A stretch of DNA of 64,000 nucleotides from NORP233 sp050186825 (GTDB lineage Bacteria > Planctomycetota > J058): NCBI GenBank assembly GCA_050186825.1, contig JBFWYD010000063.1, positions 1 to 64,000 on the forward strand, read 5' to 3'. Below, piece after piece: positions 44,491 through 53,036 of this stretch (position 1 is the first letter of the stretch; each line of letters starts with the position of its first letter). A model generated the notes under the pieces. The model was not told where the DNA came from. It made no database searches and was given only the letters and a program-made list of their open reading frames with translations. The position numbers and the translations under genes are program-made.

Positions 44491-44500
44491 TTGGTTATCG
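44481..44500. promoter_or_regulatory. ArsR operator palindrome overlapping the arsR start
   Basis: CGATAGCC-ATTT-GGTTATCG is a 20-bp palindrome with one mismatch. It overlaps the arsR ATG and has the TAACC/GGTTA-type half-sites familiar from SdpR-like ArsR regulators. Confidence 0.7.
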
Positions 44501-44545
44501 ATCGCAAGGGCCCGTCTTCGGGGCGCACCGGACAGCGCAGGGGAT

Positions 44546-45241
44546 CTAGTCCTCTCTGGCCTGGACGCGCGCGCGCACGGGGTCGGGCTCGCCGAGGGCC
44601 CAGGGCACGAGCTCCGCGGCGAGGAGGTCGCGGATCTCGCCCTCGTGGGGCAGCGAGGCCTGCACGGTCGCGAGCAGCAGCTCCGGACGGCTCCCCGTCC
44701 GGAAGGCAGCGGCGGCGGACGCCACGGCCTCGGCCGGGAGCGCGGCGCGCGTGCCCCTGACCTCGCAGGCGGCGCTGTGGGCGCCCTCGCCGCGCAGCTC
44801 GTAGTCGCTCGAGCCGTCGAGCAAGGCGAGCTCGAGGGCCCAGAGCTCCTCGGTGACCCACTCGGCATCTCCGAACGAGTGACCCTGCGCGTAGGACCGG
44901 TAGGCCACCGTGGCGACGGCCACCGCCACGCGGCGGAAGGCCTCGGCGGAGAGAGCGGAGTAGGCGCCCGTCCAGGCGTCCCACTCATCCCAGACGCCGG
45001 GGCGGCGGCTCGGCTTGGGGTGGCCCCCCTCGGCGCCGATCACGTCGCTCACGCAGGGCGGCAGCGAGGGCGCGCCCAGAGCGGCCGCGGCCCCGGCGTG
45101 CCCGAACAGCGCCGCGAGCTCCAGGCGCGCGACGTCGAGCTCGCCGGCCTGGAGGCGGGCGCGGAGCCAGACCGCCTCGTCGTCGGCGCTGCCCGAGGCG
45201 TGGAAGCGGGCCTCGATCTGACGGAGTAGAGCGTCGGTCAC
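44546..45241 (-). CDS. Protein of unknown function
   Basis: 231 residues from GTG 45241, chosen because a TAAGAT box ends 7 nt before it. Soluble, alanine and leucine rich. The first 75 residues look like ankyrin- or TPR-type bookkeeping helices (DDEAVWLRARLQAGELDVARLELAALFGH). A central Trp-rich motif follows (VWDEWDAWTGAYSA), then EEFWALELA-like helices and AYRSYAQGHSFGD. The pattern resembles proteins in planctomycete and myxobacterial genomes that I cannot assign to a named family. Confidence 0.72.
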   Translation of the reverse strand: MTDALLRQIEARFHASGSADDEAVWLRARLQAGELDVARLELAALFGHAGAAAALGAPSLPPCVSDVIGAEGGHPKPSRRPGVWDEWDAWTGAYSALSAEAFRRVAVAVATVAYRSYAQGHSFGDAEWVTEELWALELALLDGSSDYELRGEGAHSAACEVRGTRAALPAEAVASAAAAFRTGSRPELLLATVQASLPHEGEIRDLLAAELVPWALGEPDPVRARVQARED

Positions 45242-45248
45242 GGCGCCG

Positions 45249-45254
45249 ATCTTA
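45249..45254 (-). promoter_or_regulatory. -10 box (TAAGAT), leaderless promoter
   Basis: On the minus strand TAAGAT is followed by 7 nt and GTG 45241. Confidence 0.4.
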
Positions 45255-45324
45255 GAGCCCGCGAGGGGCGGGCCGTCACGAGCCAACCGGTCGACTACGA
45301 TCCCCTGTCAGTCAGGAGGGGCAC

Positions 45325-45906
45325 ATGGGAGCGTGGGGCGAGGGACCGCTGCAGAACGACAGCGCCGCGGATTGGTTCGGTGACCTCTTCGATCGGACCG
45401 GGCTGCGCGAGCAGGCGGTCGCGGCGCTCCGCGCCGGCCCCGACCAGGTCCGCGCGGCCGCGTGGCTCGTGGCGCAGCTCGGCCGCGTCTACGTGTGGCC
45501 CATCGATCACCTCGACGAGGACCGGATCCTGGCGGCCAGCGCGCTGCTCCGGCTGAAGGCCTGTGAGGACTGGATCGAGTGCTGGGGCGACCAGGGGGCG
45601 ATCCAGGCCGCCCTCGACGCCGAGATCGAGGCCCTCCGCCTCTCCGCCGAGCAGCTCCAGCAGGCGGGCGGCGGGGGGGGCGGCGCTGGCAAGAAGGCCA
45701 CGAAGAAGAAGGTCGCCAAGAAGAAGGCCGCCAACAAGAAGGCCGCCAACAAGAAGGCCGCCAACAAGAAGGCTGGGATGGGCACGCGCGGCTGGACGCG
45801 CCTTGTCTACCAGGACGAGACGTCGCACGAGTTCTGGGCGATCAAAGTCAGCGGCTGGGAACAGATCGTGCACTACGGCCGCGGGGCACGGAGGGGCAGC
45901 GGCTGA
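45325..45906 (+). CDS. DUF4259 - lysine repeat - WGR domain protein, frameshifted in the WGR domain
   Basis: 193 residues; ATG 45325 after AGGAGGGG. The N-terminus has the DUF4259 signature (MGAWGEGPLQNDSAADW). A Gly run and a histone-tail-like basic linker follow (45691-45773: KKATKKKVAKKKAANKK, built from a 15-bp tandem repeat). The last part starts a WGR domain (TRLVYQDETSHEFWAIKV, WEQIVHYGR) but ends early at GARRGSG. The rest of the WGR domain is intact in another frame downstream, so one base seems to be missing near 45886-45890. WGR domains bind nucleic acid ends in PARP-type proteins. The fusion suggests DNA binding. Confidence 0.8.
   Translation: MGAWGEGPLQNDSAADWFGDLFDRTGLREQAVAALRAGPDQVRAAAWLVAQLGRVYVWPIDHLDEDRILAASALLRLKACEDWIECWGDQGAIQAALDAEIEALRLSAEQLQQAGGGGGGAGKKATKKKVAKKKAANKKAANKKAANKKAGMGTRGWTRLVYQDETSHEFWAIKVSGWEQIVHYGRGARRGSG
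45727..45773 (+). repeat. 15-bp tandem repeat (GCCGCCAACAAGAAG)
   Basis: Three copies in frame encode the A-A-N-K-K linker repeats of the DUF4259-WGR protein. Confidence 0.8.
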
Positions 45907-45989
45907 AGACGGCGTTCGTCAGCCCGCTCGAGGCGCGCCAGGACGCCGAGGCGCAGCTCGCACAGAAGCGGAGGGAGGGCTACTCCTAG
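45886..45989 (+). pseudogene. Out-of-frame 3' end of the WGR domain
   Basis: Read from GGCACGGAG, the sequence encodes GTEGQRLKTAFVSPLEARQDAE and ends KRREGYS-stop at 45989. This is the normal second half of a WGR domain. It joins the preceding frame after YGR if one base is added in the run CGCGGGGC. Confidence 0.75.
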
Positions 45990-46213
45990 TACCGGTCCAG
46001 CTCGAGTCGCTGGAGGGGAGGACCAGCACGGTCTCCTCCGCAGTCAAGTCGACCTGGGGCCTTGTCGCGGCAGAGGCGGCCGGCACGAGCGCACGGGGTC
46101 ACCTCGGCGAAGGGGCTGAGCGTCGGGACGGGACCGGACACCGCACCGGGAGCGTCACCTCGAGCGCGTGCGCGTTTCGGATAGACCCGTCGTCGCGGGC
46201 AGGGCTACGGTCA

Positions 46214-46239
46214 GGACACCTACCCCTTCCTTGGTGTCC
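46214..46239. promoter_or_regulatory. Inverted repeat just before the decarboxylase start
   Basis: GGACACC (46214-46220) and GGTGTCC (46233-46239), spacer 12 nt, end one base before ATG 46241. It could be an operator (an AraC-family gene lies downstream) or an mRNA hairpin covering the translation start, which has no visible ribosome site. The rest of 45990-46213 holds nothing I recognise. Confidence 0.45.
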
Positions 46240-46240
46240 G

Positions 46241-47686
<1,446 letters not shown>

Positions 47687-47701
47687 CCCGAAGCGAGGCC
47701 C

Positions 47702-48637
47702 TCAGCGCCTCGCCAGGGTCTGAGACGGGAGCTCGCCGAACATGCGCGCGTAGTCCTGCGCGAAGCGGCTGAGGTGGACGAAGCCGAACTGCAGCGCGAC
47801 CTCGGTGACCGACGTGGAGCGCCGGTCGCCCTTCCGCAAGGCGGCCCGGACCCGGCTCAGGCGGGTCCGGCGGATGTACTGCAGAGGGGCGACCCCTGCG
47901 TACTCGCGGAACGCGTACTCGAGCCGGCGTCGCGACACCTTCACCTCCCGGCAGACGTCCACGATCGACGGCGCCTGCCCGCGGTCGAACTGCCCCTCGA
48001 TGTACGCCCGCGCCCAGCGGCAGATCTGATACGAGAACAGCCGCTCGCGGTACGAGGGCGGCGCCCCGGGCGCGGCGGTCACCAGCGACGCCAGCGCGTG
48101 CAACCCGATGGTGCGCGCCTGCTCGGAGTCGGGCAGCTCCAGCAGCAGGTCGACCGCCGCGTCGAAGTCCGCCTGCCGCGCCCCCGGGATGACGTGGAGC
48201 GAGCGTGCGTCGGCCCAGCCCGCCGGGTCCAGCGTGCGCACGGCGTCCAGGAAGGCCTCCTGGCTGAAGCTGACGTAGCGGGTGAGCGCCGTGGCCGGGA
48301 CGTAGACGTCGAACTCGGTCCGCGCAGGCAGGAAGAAGACCTCGTCTACCGCTCCAGTCCGGAACTGCGTGAACCGCACGTTGGGGTCCGGGGTACACGA
48401 CGAGATCGTGCACACGTCGGCCGGCGTGATGCCGAGCTTCTGGACGCCGGCGAGCTGCCGCTCGCGCACGACCTGGAAGGCCCCGACGTCCACCGCGTCG
48501 AGCTCGGCCACGTGAGCGCCCACCTCGAGCTGGAGGCACTCGAACTGGATCCAGGGCTGCATGCCCGACTGGAGGGAGGCGTCGGACAACCTGCCCGAGC
48601 CGACGGTGACATCGTCGCCAACTCCCTCGTGGGGCAT
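47702..48637 (-). CDS. AraC-family transcriptional regulator
   Basis: 311 residues; ATG 48637 after AGGGAGG. The N-terminal 180 residues form a beta-rich sensor domain of the type seen in oxidative-stress or ethanolamine-type AraC regulators (FQVVRERQLAGVQKLGI, ARTEFDVYVPA). The C-terminal domain has two helix-turn-helix units: SIVDVCREVKVSRRRLEYAF with REYAGVAPLQYIRRTRL, and SVTEVALQFGFVHLSRFAQDY. It lies end to end with the decarboxylase gene (15-bp gap) and is a plausible regulator of it. Confidence 0.92.
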   Translation of the reverse strand: MPHEGVGDDVTVGSGRLSDASLQSGMQPWIQFECLQLEVGAHVAELDAVDVGAFQVVRERQLAGVQKLGITPADVCTISSCTPDPNVRFTQFRTGAVDEVFFLPARTEFDVYVPATALTRYVSFSQEAFLDAVRTLDPAGWADARSLHVIPGARQADFDAAVDLLLELPDSEQARTIGLHALASLVTAAPGAPPSYRERLFSYQICRWARAYIEGQFDRGQAPSIVDVCREVKVSRRRLEYAFREYAGVAPLQYIRRTRLSRVRAALRKGDRRSTSVTEVALQFGFVHLSRFAQDYARMFGELPSQTLARR

Positions 48638-49014
48638 CCGGCCTCCCTGCGCTCCTGGCGGCGCCCACCACCGAGCCCTGCTGCGAGGCGATCTTCGGCG
48701 AAGCCGAGGGGACAGGTCAACGAGGGTGTGACGGTGCGGGGCGACCGCTCAGAGCCTCTGAAGGACTCTCGAGCGCCGGAGGTCGGGCGTCAGCTCCGCT
48801 CCGAGCCGGGGTGCACCCGCGATCACCCTCCACGCTGCCGCAGCTCCGGCTGCTCGGAGCGACCCGCCCCCCCGCCTATTGAGCCGAGCAAGGAGGCCGA
48901 GCGTTCGCTGGCGCGGAGGTCGGGCTGCGCTCGACCACTCCGCTCGCGTCGACCTGCTGGCGACCCCGCCCCAGCTCCCGCCCCCGCGTGAACGCCCGGC
49001 ATCCGCAGCTCGGC
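48638..49014. other. Intergenic region without a recognisable gene
   Basis: 377 bp between the AraC gene and the PPOX gene. It holds two copies of GGAGGTCGGGC (48779, 48916) and several CGCTCC/GGAGCG words like those in the insertions elsewhere, but no plausible coding frame, promoter or RNA gene. Confidence 0.5.
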
Positions 49015-49665
49015 TCAGTAGAACCCCTCGCGCCGGGCGTAGCGCTCGGCGCGCTCCGCGTCGTAGGCCGCGACGTCGAAGTCGGCCTCGCCGCGCGCGG
49101 CGCGCACGCAGGCCTGGATCGCGCCGCCGCTGGGGAGGCTGGCCGGGTCCACGTAGCCCGCCGGGTCCCAGAGGCGCGAGCGGAGGAAGGCCTTGGGGCA
49201 CTGGGTGTAGGCCTCCTCGATGTCGATCAGGATCCCGAGCTTGGGGACCTTGCCCTCGACGGCGCAGGGGGCGAGCAGCTCGGGGTCGGTGGTGAGCGTC
49301 GCGCGCCCGTTGACGCGGAAGGTCTCGCCCGCGCCCGGGAGCAGGAACAAGAGCCCCAGGCGCGGGTTCTGGAGCAGGTTCTTGAGCGAGTCCGCGAGCT
49401 TGTTGCCCGGCCGCTCGGGCAGGAGCAAGGTCCAGTCGTCGAGGATCCTCACGAAGCCGCGAGGGTCGCCGCGCGGGCTCACGTCGCAGCGGCCCTCGGC
49501 GTCGCTCGTGGCCAGGCACAGGAAGGGCGAGCGCGCGATGAACTGCCGCGTGAGCGGGTTCAGCCGGTCGCTGAGCTTGGCCTGGACCGTGGCCGAGGGG
49601 CTCCCGATCAGCGCGCGGAGCGCGGCCTCGTCCTGGATCGTGTGCGGGGTCAGGCGGTGGCTCAT
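49015..49665 (-). CDS. Pyridoxamine 5'-phosphate oxidase-related FMN-binding protein (MSMEG_1061-like)
   Basis: 216 residues. Split-barrel flavin fold: FIARSPFLCLATSDAEGRCDVSPRGD (beta strands and phosphate-binding region), LLLPERPGNKLADSLKNLL, LGLLFLLPGAGETFRVNGRATL. C-terminal CPKAFLRSRLWDP is typical of the MSMEG_1061 subgroup. It probably binds FMN or F420 and acts as a reductase of unknown substrate. ATG 49665 is preceded by a TAGGGT box at 7 nt. Confidence 0.9.
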   Translation of the reverse strand: MSHRLTPHTIQDEAALRALIGSPSATVQAKLSDRLNPLTRQFIARSPFLCLATSDAEGRCDVSPRGDPRGFVRILDDWTLLLPERPGNKLADSLKNLLQNPRLGLLFLLPGAGETFRVNGRATLTTDPELLAPCAVEGKVPKLGILIDIEEAYTQCPKAFLRSRLWDPAGYVDPASLPSGGAIQACVRAARGEADFDVAAYDAERAERYARREGFY

Positions 49666-49672
49666 GCGCGCG

Positions 49673-49678
49673 ACCCTA
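49673..49678 (-). promoter_or_regulatory. -10 box (TAGGGT), leaderless promoter of the PPOX gene
   Basis: On the minus strand TAGGGT is followed by 7 nt and ATG 49665; no ribosome site. Confidence 0.45.
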
Positions 49679-49718
49679 TCACTCCCCCTGGGGCGATGAG
49701 CCGCGCGAGAGTCGTGCG

Positions 49719-50774
49719 TCAGTCACCGAGCAGCGCCAGGACGTGCTCCTCGTCCACGGGCTGGATCACGCCGCGCTCCGTGATGATCCCCGTGATCAGC
49801 GAGGCGGGGGTCACGTCGAAGGCGGGGTTCCAAACCCTCGCGCCCTCGGCCGCGATCCGGCGGCCGTTGAAGTGGGTCAGCTCGCCCGGCTCGCGCTCCT
49901 CGATGGGGATGTCCGCGCCCGAGGCGAGCTCGAGGTCGAAGGTGCTCCTGGGCGCGGCCACGTAGAAGGGCACGCCGTGCTGGCGGGCGAGGACGGCGTG
50001 GGTGTAGGTGCCGATCTTGTTCGCCGCGTCGCCGTTGCGCGCGATGCGGTCGGCGCCCACGATCACGGCGTCGATCATCCCGCGCTGGAAGGCGAAGCCG
50101 CTCATGGAGTCCGAGATCAGCGTCACGGGGACGCCGCTCTCACAGAGCTCCCAGGTGGTCAGGCGCGCGCCCTGGAGCAGGGGGCGCGTCTCGCAGGAGA
50201 TCACCGAGATCCCCAGGCCGGCCTCGGCCGCGGCGTAGATGCAGCCGAGCGCGGTGCCGTAGCCCGCGGTGGCCAGGCCGCCCGCGTTGCAGTGGGTCAT
50301 GACCCTCGCCTTGGGCCGGAGCAAGGCCGCGCCGTGGCGACCCATCGCGCGGCAGGTCTCGGTGTCCTCGCGGTCGATGGCGCGCGCCTCGGCCAGGAGC
50401 CCCGCGACCAGGGCCGCGCCGTCGCGGGCGGCGGCGCGCTCGCGGGCGACCGCGGCGCGCATCCGGTCCAGGGCCCAGAACAGGTTGACCGCGGTCGGGC
50501 GCGAGGTGGCGAGGTGGTCCGCCGCGCTCAGGGCCGCGGCGGCCGCGGCGGCAGTGTCGCCCTCGACGCCGGCCTGGGCGCCCACCACCACGCCGTAGCC
50601 GGCCGCCACCCCGATCGCCGGGGCGCCGCGCACGGCCAGGGTCTTGATCGCGTCCCACACCGCGTCCACGGTCTCCAGCCGGAGCAGCACCCGCTCGGCG
50701 GGCAGCAGGCGCTGGTCGATGATCTCCAGGGCGCCGGGCACCTCGCCCAGCCAGCGCAACGTCTCGACGGTCAT
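49719..50774 (-). CDS. mtnA: S-methyl-5-thioribose-1-phosphate isomerase
   Basis: 351 residues, standard length. Family motifs: RGAPAIGVAAGYG, the catalytic Cys in THCNAGGLATAGYGTALG, ETRPLLQGARLT, GMIDAVIVGADRIARNGDAANKIGTY (catalytic Asp) and C-terminal NPAFDVTPASLITGIITERG. It converts methylthioribose-1-phosphate to methylthioribulose-1-phosphate in methionine salvage. No other salvage gene is nearby. ATG 50774 follows GGGAG at spacing 6. Confidence 0.96.
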   Translation of the reverse strand: MTVETLRWLGEVPGALEIIDQRLLPAERVLLRLETVDAVWDAIKTLAVRGAPAIGVAAGYGVVVGAQAGVEGDTAAAAAAALSAADHLATSRPTAVNLFWALDRMRAAVARERAAARDGAALVAGLLAEARAIDREDTETCRAMGRHGAALLRPKARVMTHCNAGGLATAGYGTALGCIYAAAEAGLGISVISCETRPLLQGARLTTWELCESGVPVTLISDSMSGFAFQRGMIDAVIVGADRIARNGDAANKIGTYTHAVLARQHGVPFYVAAPRSTFDLELASGADIPIEEREPGELTHFNGRRIAAEGARVWNPAFDVTPASLITGIITERGVIQPVDEEHVLALLGD

Positions 50775-50863
50775 GAACGACTCCCGGCGCGCGGGGCGCG
50801 CGGAGCTGGGCCGCGTGGCGGCGAGGATGGAGCGGAGCCCGGGCTCGGCGGCCGGGCTCGGCT

Positions 50864-51892
50864 TCAGCGGAGCGTCGGCAGGCGCCGGCCCTCGAAGTAG
50901 ACGCGACCCGTCTGGTGGACCATGGCGAACAGCTTGGCCGCGTAGACGAGCTCCTTGCGGGTGATCGCCTCGGCGTCGAGCACGAGCTCGAGCACGCCGT
51001 CCTGGTCGCGCCGCGCCTCGGGGCGGTAGGTCGCGAGGTCGAAGTTCGGCGCCAGCTCTCGCGCGCGCGCGATGAAGGCGTCCTCGCTCACGCCGGGGAC
51101 CGTGTCCTCCTGGACCAGGCTGCGCGTGGCGACCGAGAAGGCCACCACCCACTCGTAGTCGTGGACGCGGGTCCCCGCCTCGTAGGGGCGGTTGAGCGCG
51201 ACCACGTCGGCGCAGCGGATCGCCTGCGAGGCCTCCGGCTCCTCGGGGGGCGCCGCGGGCGCGGCGCTCCACTCGCTGCCGCCGCTGTCGAGCTCGAGGT
51301 CGCCGAGGCCGAGGTCCTCGAGGAAGCTCGGGACCTGGGGCAGGTAGCTGGGCGGCGGCGGGGGCGCGTCGGCGCGCGGCTCCTCCTCCGCGTCCCCGCC
51401 GTCCTCGAGGCGGCGGGTCAGGAGGTGGAACTCCGGCTGGAAGTAGAAGAGCTGGCCGTAGAGCGCGCCGAGGTTGCTCGCGCGCCGGCGGCCCAGCGAG
51501 CGCGCCACCGCGCGCAGCACGCCCAGGACGGGCTGGGTGTTCTTGAAGATCCGCACGTCGGTGGCCACGGCCACCAGCGCCAGCGCCTCGCTCAGGCGGC
51601 GCCGCTCCGAGATGCTCACGCCCAGCTCGTGGCGCTCGAGCACCGTCGCCAGCTCCTCGGCCCAGGCGCGCAGCTCGGCCAGGCTCAGGGCGCCGTGGAC
51701 GGCGTGGGCCACGCGCGCGCGCACGAGGCTGCGCTCGAGGCGGACGCGCGGGAGGCGCTCGGGGAGCTGGTCCTCGCACATGTCGGCGAAGCTCGCGTAG
51801 CCCGAGGCCTTGGCCAGGCGCACGGCCTCCTCGGGGCGGAGGTCGCCTTCGATCAGCCGCTCGAGCGCGTTGCGGACGTCGGTCCGGTTCAC
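50864..51892 (-). CDS. Protein of unknown function, partner of the HEAT-like membrane protein
   Basis: 342 residues, soluble. The helical N-terminal half (NALERLIEGDLRPEEAVRLAKASGYASFADM) precedes an acidic/Pro-rich linker (about 180-235, EEPRADAPPPPPSYLP). The C-terminal half contains NRPYEAGTRVHDYEWVVAFSVATRSLVQ, APNFDLATYRPEARRDQDG and VYAAKLFAMVHQTGRVYFEGR. No known motif. Its GTG overlaps the stop of the membrane protein gene (GTGA), so the two are translationally coupled and probably work together. Confidence 0.78.
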   Translation of the reverse strand: MNRTDVRNALERLIEGDLRPEEAVRLAKASGYASFADMCEDQLPERLPRVRLERSLVRARVAHAVHGALSLAELRAWAEELATVLERHELGVSISERRRLSEALALVAVATDVRIFKNTQPVLGVLRAVARSLGRRRASNLGALYGQLFYFQPEFHLLTRRLEDGGDAEEEPRADAPPPPPSYLPQVPSFLEDLGLGDLELDSGGSEWSAAPAAPPEEPEASQAIRCADVVALNRPYEAGTRVHDYEWVVAFSVATRSLVQEDTVPGVSEDAFIARARELAPNFDLATYRPEARRDQDGVLELVLDAEAITRKELVYAAKLFAMVHQTGRVYFEGRRLPTLR

Positions 51893-52938
51893 TGCGACTT
51901 CACCTCCGCGCCGGCAGGCGAGGCCTGGGCGCTGCCCTCCGGCTGGGGCTGGGGCTGCTGGGGCTGGGGCGCAGCGAGCTTCGGCGCCGGGTGCTTGCTC
52001 CGCCAGGTCTCGAGGTCCTCGCCCGCCGGGATCACCCCGCCGGCGGCCCGATAGGCCTCCTCGAAGCGCAGCAGCTGCTCGTCCCGTTGCTGCCAGGTGG
52101 CGGTGTGGTCGAAGGGCAGGTCCTTGCCCAGGGCCTGCTGGAGCGCGCTCACCAGGGGCGGCGACAGGCCGAGCAGCCCGGGGGGGATGCCCCGCAGGCA
52201 GCCCAAGAGCGCCCAGGCGGCGGCCAGGCGCTGGGGCTGCTCGGGCTCGAGCATCACCAGGGCCCGCGCGGCGAAGGCGCGGGCCAGGGGGCTGGGCTCC
52301 TTCCCGACGGCCTCGACGAGGAGCCTGCGCGCCTCCTCGGCCTTCTCGGCCCCGCTCAGGCCGTCGCGGACGCGCTCGCCGAGCACGGTGTAGACGTTGG
52401 TGCGCACCGCCGGGTCCTCGTCGGCGCGGTGCTGGAGGATCAGCTCGGTGGCCTCGGGACCGGGGATGCGGCCGATCACCTCGACCAGGAGGGTCAGGCG
52501 GTAGGGGATGTCCACCTTCTTCGGCTTCCAGCCCCCGCCCTCCGCAGGTTCGAGCAGCTCCTCGCGCACCGCATCGACCGCGGCCGTCCCGCGCGAGATC
52601 AGCGCCTCGGCCTCGGCGTTCAGCCGGGGGCGGTCGCTCTCGGAGAGCGCGATGCGCAGGTTGCCCAGGTGGTAGTTGATCGCCATCCCGGGCGCCTGGA
52701 AGGCGAACACCACCACGGCGATCAGCCACAGGGCGACGCAGGCGGCGATCAGCTGCGGCGTGGCGCGGCCGCCCTCGTCGTCGGAGGACGAGGAAGGAGA
52801 AGGAGCCTCGGCGGGCTTGGCATCGTCGGCGGAGGCGTTCGGGACGACGCTCACCGGAGCGCCCACCGGACCGCCCTGCTGCGGGGCGCCCTCCTGCTCG
52901 GTGCCTTCGCTGGAATCGTCCGCCACGTCCACCCCCAC
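51889..52938 (-). CDS. Single-pass membrane protein with HEAT-like helical repeats
   Basis: 349 residues. An acidic, Ser/Pro-rich cytoplasmic N-terminus (1-60) leads into one TM helix (about 62-84, LIAACVALWLIAVVVFAF). The 240-residue domain beyond it consists of helical pairs (RLTLLVEVIGRIPGPEATELILQHRADEDPAVRTNVYTVLGE, PLARAFAARALVMLEPE), like HEAT repeats. A Gln/Pro-rich tail (PQPQQPQPQP) ends it. A -35/-10 promoter lies at 52951-52978. GTG 52938 would leave almost no leader; GTG at 52926 behind GGGGGTGG is an alternative start. Confidence 0.8.
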   Translation of the reverse strand: MGVDVADDSSEGTEQEGAPQQGGPVGAPVSVVPNASADDAKPAEAPSPSSSSDDEGGRATPQLIAACVALWLIAVVVFAFQAPGMAINYHLGNLRIALSESDRPRLNAEAEALISRGTAAVDAVREELLEPAEGGGWKPKKVDIPYRLTLLVEVIGRIPGPEATELILQHRADEDPAVRTNVYTVLGERVRDGLSGAEKAEEARRLLVEAVGKEPSPLARAFAARALVMLEPEQPQRLAAAWALLGCLRGIPPGLLGLSPPLVSALQQALGKDLPFDHTATWQQRDEQLLRFEEAYRAAGGVIPAGEDLETWRSKHPAPKLAAPQPQQPQPQPEGSAQASPAGAEVKSQ

Positions 52939-52950
52939 AATGCGGGCTAG

Positions 52951-52978
52951 ACTATACCGCTGGGCGATGGAGCGTCAA
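52951..52978 (-). promoter_or_regulatory. Sigma-70-type promoter (TTGACG - 16 bp - TATAGT)
   Basis: On the minus strand TTGACG (52978-52973) and TATAGT (52956-52951) are 16 bp apart, the best -35/-10 pair in the window. It drives the HEAT-like membrane protein gene. Confidence 0.7.
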
Positions 52979-53036
52979 CGATCCAATGCGTGGTAACACC
53001 TTCCACGTCAGGGACTAGCGGCGGGGCGCCGAGCCG

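Noticed and set aside
48638..49014. Possible small gene or RNA between the AraC and PPOX genes
   Set aside because: No frame with a start site and normal codon use, no clear hairpin-T-run structure, and only short repeated words.
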